From Syntrophaceae bacterium UBA2208 (GTDB lineage Bacteria; Desulfobacterota; BSN033; UBA1163): 19,377 nucleotides of DNA. The stretch's first letter is position 1. Every line of letters starts with the position of its first letter. Shown here in pieces: positions 8,110 through 15,739 of the stretch. The stretch is from positions 33,021-52,397 of the forward strand of contig DCUS01000108.1 of assembly GCA_002327885.1 (NCBI GenBank). The letters run 5' to 3'. A program made the translations under genes and the position numbers. The notes beneath the pieces are model-generated. The model ran no database searches. It saw only the letters and a program-made list of their open reading frames with translations, and was not told where the DNA came from.

Positions 8110-9183
8110 TTAAAAGAAAAGCCCGATGATTGTTCCCAGCACCGTAATGGGTGTTTGTTCTTGAATTCCTTCGGCGGCTTTTTGAACCTTTTTCATCGTC
8201 TTTTCCGTTTCCTTTATCAGGGAATCATCATTGATTAACTTCCCAAGGGTCCCTTCCCCTCTCTCCACCTTTTCTGCAATCTGGTTCACTGATTGGAGCG
8301 CCTTATTCGCTGACTCCATCGTCTCCTTCGCAGACTTTACCGTCTCCCCGATCTCTTGATAGAGAGTTTCGTCATAGATCAGCTTTCCTAATGTCCCTTC
8401 ACCCCGTTCAATCTTCTCAGAGGCATTCTTCAGTGACTCGGCCGTCTCCTTCACCTTTTCCACGGCCTCTTTGGCCGTCTCAACAGTCTTCTTCGCTTCC
8501 TGATAGATCGCTTCATCGTGTATCAATTTCCCCAAGGTCCCTTCCCCGCTTTTTACTTTCTCTCCGATATCTTCAATGCTCGCAAAGGCGCCTTTGGCCT
8601 TCTGGATCGTCTCCTTTGAATCTCTCGCCAGACTGGTTAGTTGACCCGAAAAATTATCCAAGTTTGTAACTATCCTATCAATTTTTTTAGGGTCTATGGT
8701 TTTAATTAAATCGCCTACGGGTTTAATGATCTCTTTGATATCCTCTCCCGCATCACTCACCTTCGAAAGAAATTGTTCCACATCCATCGGGGACGAACCC
8801 TGTTCAATCAACCCCCCTGATTCTATCTTTGGATTTCCTGGCGTCCCGGGATTGATCTCGACATACTTTTCTCCCAAAAAACCCTCCGATTTCAAATAAG
8901 CCTTTGCATCCTTATAAAGGGCCACCTCGGATGGAATGCGGAACGTGACCTTGGCCTTCCCGTTCTCCAGAATGACCTTTTCCACTTCCCCCAGACGAAC
9001 TCCAGCGATCCTGACTTGTGAATTCTGCTCTAAACCGGCTGCCGTGTCAAAATAGATGTAAAGGGGATAGCCTATTTTTTTCCCGACCTGAAATTTTTCA
9101 ATTTTCAACGTCATCAATATCAGAAGGAAGATTCCGACCACGACAAAAACGCCCACCCATGCCTCCGTGTTCTTTTTCTTCAT
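8110..9183 (-). CDS. mlaD: MlaD-like MCE-domain lipid transport protein with 48-residue repeats
   Basis: MlaD proteins are inner-membrane-anchored MCE-domain subunits that form a hexameric ring carrying phospholipid between the MlaFE transporter and the periplasm. The 357-residue product has one N-terminal membrane helix (about 9-27) and an MCE domain (about 36-115, with G-L-x-x-x-S-x-V-R-I-A-G-V-x-x-G and G-F-L-G-E-K-Y-V-E-I). A long helical tail contains three copies of GEGTLGKLI at about 213, 261 and 309, spaced exactly 48 residues apart. The protein ends with a short hydrophobic segment (ITVLGTIIGLFF). That tail makes it about twice as long as E. coli MlaD (about 183). ATG 9183 is chosen because GGAGGAGG is placed suitably; a TTG two codons upstream is too close. 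It lies 18 bases after mlaF. Confidence 0.93.
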   Translation of the reverse strand: MKKKNTEAWVGVFVVVGIFLLILMTLKIEKFQVGKKIGYPLYIYFDTAAGLEQNSQVRIAGVRLGEVEKVILENGKAKVTFRIPSEVALYKDAKAYLKSEGFLGEKYVEINPGTPGNPKIESGGLIEQGSSPMDVEQFLSKVSDAGEDIKEIIKPVGDLIKTIDPKKIDRIVTNLDNFSGQLTSLARDSKETIQKAKGAFASIEDIGEKVKSGEGTLGKLIHDEAIYQEAKKTVETAKEAVEKVKETAESLKNASEKIERGEGTLGKLIYDETLYQEIGETVKSAKETMESANKALQSVNQIAEKVERGEGTLGKLINDDSLIKETEKTMKKVQKAAEGIQEQTPITVLGTIIGLFF

Positions 9184-9201
9184 CCTCAAACACCTCCTCC
9201 G

Positions 9202-10041
9202 TCATTTTCTTTCAATTCTCCGTTCCCTATCCTCGTGCCGCATTTGTTGAGAGTTCTTCATCAGAAGAGATGGGTCCACCCCTTTGATGGGACCCTCCGA
9301 CCTCCCTTCGATAAATTGCTGGACAATCGAATTGGAAGAATTCCTGATTTCTTCGGGTGTTCCGATTTCAATGATCTTCCCTTGATACAGCATGGCTATC
9401 CGATCCCCAATTTTATAAGCGCTCTTCATGTCGTGCGTAATGGCGATCGAAGTGACATTGAGTTTCTCTCTCATCTCAACGATCAAATCATTGATGGCAT
9501 CCGCCATGATGGGATCAATCCCAGTCGTTGGCTCATCGTAAAGAAGTATTTCTGGTTCGATCGCAATCGCCCTGGCTAAACTCACCCTTTTCCGCATCCC
9601 CCCGCTCAACTCGGAGGGCATCAGATCCTCAACATTTCTCAACCCAACCAGCGCTAACTTCTCAGAGGCAATCCTTCTGATGTCTCCTTCCTTGAGGTGA
9701 GTTTGGTGCCGGAGTCCAAATCCCACATTCTCCCAGACCGTCATGGAGTCGAACAGAGCTCCCCACTGAAAAAGCATTCCAAACTTTTTCCGGACCTCAG
9801 TCATCCCCTTTTCATTCAAATTCGATATCTCCAAATCATCCACATAGATCTCCCCTTCGTCCGGTTGCATGAGACCGATGATGCATTTGATGAGAACCGT
9901 CTTTCCCGAGCCGCTTCCTCCGATGACCACCATGCTCTTCCCTTGATGAACCTCTAAATCCACCCCTCGCAGAACCTGGCTGTCTCCAAATGATTTGTAC
10001 AGCTTGGCGACCCTTATTTTCGTCGTAGGTCCCTTGTCCAT
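9202..10041 (-). CDS. mlaF: MlaF-like ABC transporter ATPase
   Basis: This is the cytoplasmic ATPase that drives the MlaE permease. The 279-residue product carries Walker A GGSGSGKT, a Q-loop (LFQWGALFDSMT), the ABC signature LSGGMRKR, Walker B ILLYDEPTTGID and the H-loop ITHD. QWGALFDSMTVWEN and EPTTGIDPI are typical of the MlaF/Ttg2A group. The ATG at 10041 lies five bases after the mlaE stop codon. TGAGGATCATG places both a weak GAGG site and the stop next to the start, so translation is probably coupled to mlaE. A longer in-frame extension would lie inside mlaE and has no family similarity. The last 35 or so residues beyond the ATPase core are charged. Confidence 0.95.
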   Translation of the reverse strand: MDKGPTTKIRVAKLYKSFGDSQVLRGVDLEVHQGKSMVVIGGSGSGKTVLIKCIIGLMQPDEGEIYVDDLEISNLNEKGMTEVRKKFGMLFQWGALFDSMTVWENVGFGLRHQTHLKEGDIRRIASEKLALVGLRNVEDLMPSELSGGMRKRVSLARAIAIEPEILLYDEPTTGIDPIMADAINDLIVEMREKLNVTSIAITHDMKSAYKIGDRIAMLYQGKIIEIGTPEEIRNSSNSIVQQFIEGRSEGPIKGVDPSLLMKNSQQMRHEDRERRIERK

Positions 10042-10046
10042 GATCC

Positions 10047-10814
10047 TCAGAATAATAATGCCGTAATAAAATAATTTGAGATGAGTATGGTCAGCGACGA
10101 AAGGACGACGGCCTGGGTCGTCGCCCGGCCAACCCCTTCCGCCCCCCCACGGGCAGAAAAACCCTGGGAACAACTCACCGTTGCGATGATCATCCCGAAG
10201 AAGAGAGCCTTAAGAAGACCGATATAGACATCGTCCAATTCAAGAAAATTCCAAGTCCTTCGAAAATAGAGGGTCGGGTTTGTTCCCAGAATCTGGACGC
10301 TCACCAGATACCCACCTAAAATTCCAATGATATCAGCGAAAATGACCAGAATCGGAAGCATGATCGTCGCTGCCAAGAACCGTGGGACGATCAAATATTT
10401 AATGGGATTCGTGGCAAGGGTGTAAAGGGCATCGATCTGCTCGGTGACCCGCATGGTTCCAAGTTCAGCGGCCATGGCAGATCCTACGCGGCCAGAAACC
10501 ATTAACCCTGTTAAAACCGGGCCCAATTCCCGGGTCATGGAAAGAGCCACTACCGTTCCCACCATGGTTTCGGCCCCGAATCTTTTGAAACCTGTAAAAC
10601 TCTGGAGAGCCAGCACCATTCCCGTGAAGGCAGAGGTGATGATCACTACTGGGAAAGAACGAACCCCAACCTCCTGCATCTGCTTCAGGATCTCTCTTCC
10701 TTCCAGAGGAGGGCGAAAAATCCAACCCAGGTTCTGGCCAAAAAGCACCATAATCCTCCCTGCCTCCTCGAAAAACCGGATCGTATAATTTCCAATCCAC
10801 CTCAATGGATTCAA
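10047..10814 (-). CDS. mlaE: MlaE-like permease of the phospholipid ABC transporter
   Basis: MlaE is the membrane permease of the MlaFEDB complex in the inner membrane. Family marks are V-G-V-R-S-F-P-V-V followed by F-T-G-M-V-L-A-L-Q, the segment G-P-V-L-T-G-L-M-V-S-G-R-V-G-S-A-M-A-A-E-L-G, and four or five hydrophobic helices towards the C terminus. No in-frame ATG precedes the conserved region, except one after the first amphipathic helix. I chose TTG 10814, which gives 255 residues (the usual length) and lies three bases after a perfect GGAGGT. A TTG at 10895 would add 27 residues but falls inside the upstream inverted repeat. Start confidence is moderate. The gene heads the tightly packed mlaE-mlaF-mlaD set; mlaC and mlaB are not in the window. 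Confidence 0.93.
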   Translation of the reverse strand: MNPLRWIGNYTIRFFEEAGRIMVLFGQNLGWIFRPPLEGREILKQMQEVGVRSFPVVIITSAFTGMVLALQSFTGFKRFGAETMVGTVVALSMTRELGPVLTGLMVSGRVGSAMAAELGTMRVTEQIDALYTLATNPIKYLIVPRFLAATIMLPILVIFADIIGILGGYLVSVQILGTNPTLYFRRTWNFLELDDVYIGLLKALFFGMIIATVSCSQGFSARGGAEGVGRATTQAVVLSSLTILISNYFITALLF

Positions 10815-10892
10815 GAGACCTCCAGAATTAATGACAGTGGCAAATTCCAAAATCCCCGCCACCCGGCAGGCAGACAAATGATAAATGAATGC

Positions 10893-10970
10893 CAAATATC
10901 AAAAATTTCTTATTTCTTTTTTAACATTTAATCATTTGGATTCCATTTAAACGTTGAGCTTTGATATTTG
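10893..10970. repeat. AT-rich intergenic inverted repeat, copy 2
   Basis: CAAATATCAAA (10893-10903) and TTTGATATTTG (10960-10970) form a perfect 11-bp inverted repeat bounding 56 AT-rich bases between alr and mlaE. The right-hand word is identical to 208-218 beside secA, and TTTTTTAACATTTAA inside resembles the middle of that copy. The two loci share little else, so this looks like a dispersed repeat family placed between genes. It could form a weak hairpin in the alr-mla transcript. Confidence 0.6.
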
Positions 10971-10980
10971 AAATCCATGA

Positions 10981-12105
10981 TTATCCTTTATAAATCCTCG
11001 GGACCCTTTTTCCTATTCCGCATAACACTTCATAAGGGATCGAGTTAATTTTTTCAGCGATCTCCTCGGCGCTAATTTGCTCTCTTCCCTGTCTCCCCAT
11101 CAGTACGACTTCATCCCCCATTGAAACACGGGGAATATCCGTTACATCCACCGTGACAAAATCCATACAGATCCTTCCCAACACGGGCGCCCTCTTCCCG
11201 TGGATCAATACCTCTCCCCGGTTGGAGAGATGGCGGCTATAGCCGTCCGCATATCCAATGGGGAGAGTAGCGATGAGGCTCTCTCGCTTTGTTTTAAATG
11301 TCCCCCCATAACTGATCCTTGCTCCAGGGGGAACCGATTTCAAAAAATGGATGCAGGTCTTAAGAGTCATCACGGGTTTAAGGGAAATAAGTCCTCGAAT
11401 GGCGGGAGAGGGGTATGAACCATAAAGCATGATACCTGGCCGAACCAAATTTGCTGAGTAAGCGGGAAAAACCGTAAGTATCGCACTGCTTGCCATGTGA
11501 AGATACCGGCAGGAAATCCCCATCTCTTTCGAAATCATTAACGCTTTTTGAAAAGCCTTCCATTGGTGGTGAGTATAACTTTCCTCTTCCCCCATCATGG
11601 AGAAGTGCGAAAGGAGTCCTTCTATCTCAATATTGGGAAATTGTTTGACCTTTTTCAAAAAATCAACCCAGAGGTTGAGAGGAACCCCCAATCTTCCCAT
11701 CCCCGTATCCACTTTGAGGTGAACCTTCACCATCTTCTTCCGTTTCTCTGCTTCCCGGGAGAGAAGTTGTAAAGAATCCTTTCTAAAAAGAACAGGAGTG
11801 AGGCGAAACCGAAAAAATAAATCCACCTCTCTCCCGAAAATGCCTCCCAAAACAAGAATGGGGGTTTTGATCCCTCCCTTTCTCAATTCCACTCCTTCCT
11901 CAGGAATCGCTACGCCTAAATACTCCACTCCTAATTTTTCCAATCGATGAGAGACAGGAATGGCTCCATGGCCATAAGCATCAGCCTTGACGACAGCCAG
12001 GAGTTTTACCCCCCGAGGAATTTTCTTCCGGATTTGTCGAAAATTATATGCCAACGCTCCGAGGTCAACTTCTCCAACCGTTGGTCTTATTGAGGAGAGT
12101 TTCAT
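10981..12105 (-). CDS. alr: Alanine racemase
   Basis: Alanine racemase is a PLP enzyme that makes D-alanine for peptidoglycan precursors. The 374-residue product has the usual length. PLP-binding Lys40 lies in AVVKADAYGHG and the second catalytic base Tyr266 in ISYGGTF. Other family marks are KVDTGMGRLG (131-140), L-V-R-P-G-I-M-L-Y-G (220-229), G-Y-A-D-G-Y (284-289) and RICMDFVTVDVT (311-322). The ATG at 12105 starts right at the conserved N terminus, yet upstream sequence (ACATTATTACAAAA) has no Shine-Dalgarno, so initiation may be weak or leaderless. It is divergent from the ThiF-like gene with 128 bp between them and leads the minus-strand envelope operon. Confidence 0.97.
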   Translation of the reverse strand: MKLSSIRPTVGEVDLGALAYNFRQIRKKIPRGVKLLAVVKADAYGHGAIPVSHRLEKLGVEYLGVAIPEEGVELRKGGIKTPILVLGGIFGREVDLFFRFRLTPVLFRKDSLQLLSREAEKRKKMVKVHLKVDTGMGRLGVPLNLWVDFLKKVKQFPNIEIEGLLSHFSMMGEEESYTHHQWKAFQKALMISKEMGISCRYLHMASSAILTVFPAYSANLVRPGIMLYGSYPSPAIRGLISLKPVMTLKTCIHFLKSVPPGARISYGGTFKTKRESLIATLPIGYADGYSRHLSNRGEVLIHGKRAPVLGRICMDFVTVDVTDIPRVSMGDEVVLMGRQGREQISAEEIAEKINSIPYEVLCGIGKRVPRIYKG

Positions 12106-12198
12106 TTTTGTAATAATGTATCAAACTCGTTGAAGGATAAGAAAAAAAACAATAAATTGATAACATTAGCCTTTTGAAAAGTCAACGGAAACCTATTC

Positions 12199-12227
12199 TT
12201 GACAATTTTATCCTTATTCATTAATCT
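12199..12227 (+). promoter_or_regulatory. Promoter of the ThiF-like gene, probably giving a leaderless transcript
   Basis: A consensus TTGACA (12199-12204) is followed after 17 bases by TAATCT (12222-12227), which keeps the TA...T pattern. The expected start of transcription is about 12234, exactly the GTG start codon of the gene. No Shine-Dalgarno lies between. Confidence 0.5.
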
Positions 12228-12233
12228 TGTTTT

Positions 12234-13064
12234 GTGACAGAGTCGAATCCCAAAACAATTCGGATTAAGATCAATGAGAAAGAGACGCTCGTCCCTTCCA
12301 ACACCACTCTCTTCCATCTTAAAAATCAATATAAACCCAAAGCCGATTTGATGATCTACAACGGTTTTCCGGCCAACTCAGATCGTCCTCTCAAAAAGGG
12401 GGATGAGATCGCCCTCATTAAAAAGGGGGAACCCCCTTCTTTCGAAGAACTAGAATCTCTCTTGCTGGCAAGACATACACCCGGGGTTCATCAGAAAATC
12501 AAAACATCAACTGTGGGAATCGCCGGATTAGGAGGTCTCGGGTCACCCATTGCCATCGCATTGGCCCGCATTGGGGTGGGAAAGCTTATCTTAGTTGATT
12601 TCGATGTTGTGGAACCCTCCAACCTGAATCGGCAGCAATATTATATTCATCAGATTGGGATGCCAAAGGTGGAGGCCCTTCAGAAAAATATCTCCATGAT
12701 CAATCCTTATGTAAAAGTCCAGACCTATCAGGAGAAACTCAATCGAAACAATGCGGAAAGAATCTTTCAGGAAGCAGAGGTGGTGGTCGAGGCCTTTGAC
12801 CGCGCCGAAGAGAAGGCCATGTTGATTAACGCTATTTCAGAGAAGATGCCGGATAAATATATTGTGGCTGCTTCGGGTGTGGCAGGATACGGAGACAATA
12901 ATGAAATCAAAACAATCCGTTTTTCTTCAAAGGTTTTCATCGTGGGAGATCAAAAGACGGCCGCTCAACCCGGAGTGGGGTTGATGGCGCCGAGGGTGGG
13001 AATCGCTGCCCACCATCAGGCCAACACAGTTCTAAGAATCCTACTGGGTGAGGAGAAGGAGTGA
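12234..13064 (+). CDS. thiF: ThiF-family adenylyltransferase with fused N-terminal ThiS-like domain
   Basis: The 276-residue protein joins a ubiquitin-fold ThiS-like domain (about 7-67) to an E1-type adenylating domain (about 88-272). ThiF enzymes adenylate the C-terminal glycine of the sulfur carrier ThiS in thiazole synthesis. Visible marks are the nucleotide loop GIAGLGGLGS (95-104), DFDVVEPSNLNRQQY (122-136), the E-A-F-D-R-A-E-E-K segment, and MAPRVGIAAHHQAN; these fit the short ThiF type (TIGR02354-like, from memory). The ThiS-like part ends KKGDEIALIKKGEPP and lacks the terminal Gly-Gly, so it cannot itself carry sulfur. The whole protein has no cysteine: no zinc ribbon and no persulfide cysteine as in E. 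coli ThiF. The GTG start is needed to include the first beta strand. No thi genes are nearby, so a thiamine role is uncertain. Confidence 0.85.
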   Translation: MTESNPKTIRIKINEKETLVPSNTTLFHLKNQYKPKADLMIYNGFPANSDRPLKKGDEIALIKKGEPPSFEELESLLLARHTPGVHQKIKTSTVGIAGLGGLGSPIAIALARIGVGKLILVDFDVVEPSNLNRQQYYIHQIGMPKVEALQKNISMINPYVKVQTYQEKLNRNNAERIFQEAEVVVEAFDRAEEKAMLINAISEKMPDKYIVAASGVAGYGDNNEIKTIRFSSKVFIVGDQKTAAQPGVGLMAPRVGIAAHHQANTVLRILLGEEKE

Positions 13065-13220
13065 ACTTCCCTGGATAAGCTAAGTGCTTTCAATCCAAAT
13101 CGGTTTGAGATAAATATTCGTCTGGTTAGATCGATTCGGTTGTACTATGTAGAAAAATTGAAAATCTTATCAAAAAACTAATCTGATTTCGAATATTCAA
13201 AAAGAAAGGAGAGGTTAGAG

Positions 13221-14012
13221 ATGAAAAAGTGCATGTTCATAGCGGTGGTTGGGTGCCTGTTTGGTATGACGGCATTGGCTCAGGCTCAAGTGGACAAAGC
13301 GATTGACCGATTCTTTCAGAGAGGAGAGTCAAGGATCCGGCCCCGCGATCTGAGGGTGCTTCAACTGGAAATTTCTCCGGATCCCGTTCGGGAGGGCCAG
13401 CGGATCAGTTTTCGTGTCACCCTTGCAAATGACTCCAGTCATTCAGGGAGAATCAGCCTTATCGTAAAAGACCGGGATCAAATCATCAGTGAGGCGAGGG
13501 ATGTAAATATCTATCCGAGGGAGAACCGGATTGATTTACCCGAGACCTATTATCGGTTTTCCCGCTCGGATCATTGCTTTACCGTGGAGGCGGATATCGG
13601 GCGCACCAGACAGGCCATTGACGTGGCCAGGGAATTCTGCATGCAACGAACCCTTGCTGGCTGGACTTTGAGCGATAAAGGAATTGGTTACCTCTTGGTT
13701 GAAGACCTGGATATGTCTCCTGATCCGGCTTCTCCGGGTCAGGATGTACGGTTCAAGGTGAAGCTTCGAAATGATGGGAGACCGATTCGTGCAACGATCC
13801 GGATCCAGGATAAGGACCAGGTCATCGTCCAGCTTGAGTATATTACAATCCCTCGAGGTTTGAGTGACATCCATTTCCCTTACACACGGTATTCCTTCCA
13901 GCGATTTGACCACTGTTTTACGGTGCTGGTGGACTTCGAGAGAACCCCTTATCAGATCGATACAGCGAGAAACTTTTGTGCGAAACCCATGGGTTGGACG
14001 CTGAGACCGTAA
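13221..14012 (+). CDS. Secreted protein of two duplicated domains with matched cysteine pairs, function unknown
   Basis: I do not recognise a named family. The 263-residue product has a signal peptide (about 1-22, cut after AQA). Two homologous domains of about 100 residues follow. Domain 1 (about 48-151) and domain 2 (about 162-262) both begin with S-P-D-P, have G-Q-x-x-x-F-x-V-x-L-x-N-D, then Y-R/S-F-x-R-x-D-H-C-F-T-V, and end with I-D-x-A-R-x-F-C and G-W-T-L. Each has two cysteines 21 residues apart (119/140 and 232/253), suggesting one disulfide per domain in the periplasm. The opening pattern resembles CARDB-type immunoglobulin-like folds (inference). GGAGAGG lies a few bases before the ATG. 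It is probably monocistronic, since a terminator follows. Confidence 0.88.
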   Translation: MKKCMFIAVVGCLFGMTALAQAQVDKAIDRFFQRGESRIRPRDLRVLQLEISPDPVREGQRISFRVTLANDSSHSGRISLIVKDRDQIISEARDVNIYPRENRIDLPETYYRFSRSDHCFTVEADIGRTRQAIDVAREFCMQRTLAGWTLSDKGIGYLLVEDLDMSPDPASPGQDVRFKVKLRNDGRPIRATIRIQDKDQVIVQLEYITIPRGLSDIHFPYTRYSFQRFDHCFTVLVDFERTPYQIDTARNFCAKPMGWTLRP

Positions 14013-14088
14013 ATTTAGAAAGAAATCCCTTGTCCTGGACATTCTAAAGCAAAAGGAGGTTTTGGAGAGACATCAGCATAAAAAATAA

Positions 14089-14117
14089 GGAGGGGGTTGG
14101 TCACAGCAACCCTCTCC
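14089..14117 (+). terminator. Rho-independent terminator after the two-domain secreted protein
   Basis: An 11-bp stem (14089-14099 with 14107-14117, one G-T wobble, arms GGAGGGGGTTG and CAACCCTCTCC) closes a 7-base loop and is followed by a T-rich stretch (TCATTTCTTT). It begins 76 bases after the stop codon. Confidence 0.75.
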
Positions 14118-14392
14118 ACCTCATTTCTTTCAATGAAGCACATTTCCATTGCTAATCGTTATTTTTTAGAGCTATCCGTAAGGGAACATGAATGGACACT
14201 ATCCCATCGTCAATAAAAAGAGCATGATTAGCGGTGAGGACAACTTCTAAAGAGACCATTTTGAGTTAAAAAGGAAGCTCCAAGGCTTGAAAGCGCCTGT
14301 TTTTGAATGTCAATCTTTAAAACTCAATTAGTTAGGCGTAACCAACCCAAGCAAACCCAAGCTAAAATTAAAGGTACATAGGGAGGGTAAAA
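14118..14392. other. Gene-free spacer before the HdrD-like gene
   Basis: Together with the terminator region this leaves 380 bp (14013-14392) without a gene. I find no open frame longer than about 20 codons that has a ribosome site, and no convincing -35/-10 pair. A tandem AACCCAAGC word (14343-14361 region) and a strong GGGAGGG site just before the next gene are the only clear marks. A promoter for the next gene must lie here, but I cannot place it. Confidence 0.5.
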
Positions 14393-15586
14393 TTGGAAAA
14401 AAAGACCTATATCGATGCCTTCGATCCTGAGGGAAAGAGCCGAACCGTTTGCGGAGAGTGCGGCCTATGTTTGCAGCAATGTCCTGTTATGAAAATGGGA
14501 AAGGCCGAATCCCAAGCAGAAATGGGCCGGCTACTAAAAGGTCAGGAAACCGAACGGGTGTTAAATGAATGCACATTCTGCTTTAGTTGCAACCATTACT
14601 GTCCTCAAGGTTTGCGGCCTTATGCCCTTATCATGGAGCGTGCAGCGGATAAGAATCGCAGCATAGGAAAAGGTTTCCCGCCATATATGGACTACCTGCT
14701 GACGGGGAAGACCGATTCCTGCGTTTTTTGGGATGTATATGCCGCCGAATCGGCAGAGGAGAAGTCGATCCTGGACAGATGGGAGTCTGTTCCCCCCAAA
14801 AGCAGGGAGGTGCTGTTCATCGGCTGCGTCGGGAGAGAGATTCCTTACGATACCGAGCACTCATTTGTGTTCAAGGAGTTGCCCAAATACTCTCCGCGCG
14901 ATGCATGCTGCGGGGAACTGGCGTATCGATATGGGGATTATCAGGCCTTCTTCGGGACTGTCGAACGCACGCGGAAAATACTCGAACGCCTCGATACAGA
15001 GCGTCTTGTATGTTACTGCGGCTCCTGCGCAAATTATCTGGGAAATATCTGGCCGAATTATCATGGCGTCAAATTGCCCTTTAAGATCGTATCGGTATGG
15101 GAGTGGCTTTGGGAAAAGTACCGGAAAGGCGAAATCAAGGTCGAACGACCGATCAACCGGAAGGTGGCACTCACCGACTCCTGTTACAGCAGTGAACTGG
15201 GAGATGGGTTTATGGATGCCGTTAGGGGCCTGCATCGGGCCGTGGGAATGGAGGTCGTGGAACTCGAGAATAACCGGTTCGATAATCTGACCTGCGGTAC
15301 GGTGTCCATTCTTCGGAACAATTACGATTTGAGAGAAGGCGTCAAAGAAGCCAAGAAAAAGATGGCGCAGGTTATGAATACGGGAGTCGGTGACCTCAGT
15401 TGTTACTGCCCCGGATGTTATATGCAACTTCGTGGCGCGGCCAGGAGGTCCAATATACAACCCCATTATGCCTTGGAGGAAATTCTCTGGGCTTTTGGAG
15501 ATGAGTGCACGGTCCCATTGGAAGAGAGGGCGGCAAAACAGACCGAGTTTTTCATAGAAAAGGTGAAGACTCCATCCACAGTTTAG
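14393..15586 (+). CDS. HdrD-like iron-sulfur protein (two 4Fe-4S motifs plus two CCG domains)
   Basis: The 397-residue protein belongs to the (Fe-S)-binding oxidoreductases related to heterodisulfide reductase HdrD/HdrBC, GlpC and LutA. The N-terminal ferredoxin domain has two full 4Fe-4S motifs: C20-C23-C26-C30 and C60-C63-C66-C70. The first CCG domain shows C145, C172-C173-G and C209-x-x-C212. The second shows C264, a TCG (301) where the family has CCG, and C339-x-x-C342. The second noncubane-type site may therefore be altered. The start is TTG, with GGGAGGG five bases upstream. It stands alone: no HdrA, flavoprotein or membrane subunit is in the window, so its electron donor and substrate are unknown. 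The family often transfers electrons between quinones, thiols or ferredoxin. Confidence 0.9.
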   Translation: MEKKTYIDAFDPEGKSRTVCGECGLCLQQCPVMKMGKAESQAEMGRLLKGQETERVLNECTFCFSCNHYCPQGLRPYALIMERAADKNRSIGKGFPPYMDYLLTGKTDSCVFWDVYAAESAEEKSILDRWESVPPKSREVLFIGCVGREIPYDTEHSFVFKELPKYSPRDACCGELAYRYGDYQAFFGTVERTRKILERLDTERLVCYCGSCANYLGNIWPNYHGVKLPFKIVSVWEWLWEKYRKGEIKVERPINRKVALTDSCYSSELGDGFMDAVRGLHRAVGMEVVELENNRFDNLTCGTVSILRNNYDLREGVKEAKKKMAQVMNTGVGDLSCYCPGCYMQLRGAARRSNIQPHYALEEILWAFGDECTVPLEERAAKQTEFFIEKVKTPSTV

Positions 15587-15739
15587 AGAGAGGCATTAGG
15601 TCAGTCCTCAACGGGCGGTTGCCCATAAACACAGCAAATAAATCGAAAGATCTGTTGATAAATGTCTTGAGAGATTTAGAATAGAGCTCGAATTGAAAAA
15701 GGCGGCAACTTTTCCCAATAGGGGAAATAGGTGGACCCG

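Noticed and set aside
8110..8560. DNA tandem repeat or CRISPR-like array at the three GEGTLGKLI coding repeats
   Set aside because: The repeats are in frame, diverged at DNA level and part of the MlaD helical tail. No repeat-spacer structure exists.
13536..14042. Open frame of 168 codons on the minus strand opposite the two-domain secreted protein
   Set aside because: The plus-strand gene has a signal peptide, a ribosome site, an internal duplication and a terminator. The antisense product has no such signs and follows from the base bias of the real gene.
14733..15466. Long overlapping frames on both strands inside the HdrD-like gene
   Set aside because: The HdrD-like frame has all expected cysteine motifs. 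The other frames give low-complexity proteins with no ribosome site.
15598..15640. GGGC-GGTT-GCCC as a terminator of the HdrD-like gene
   Set aside because: The stem is only four base pairs and there is no T-run after it.
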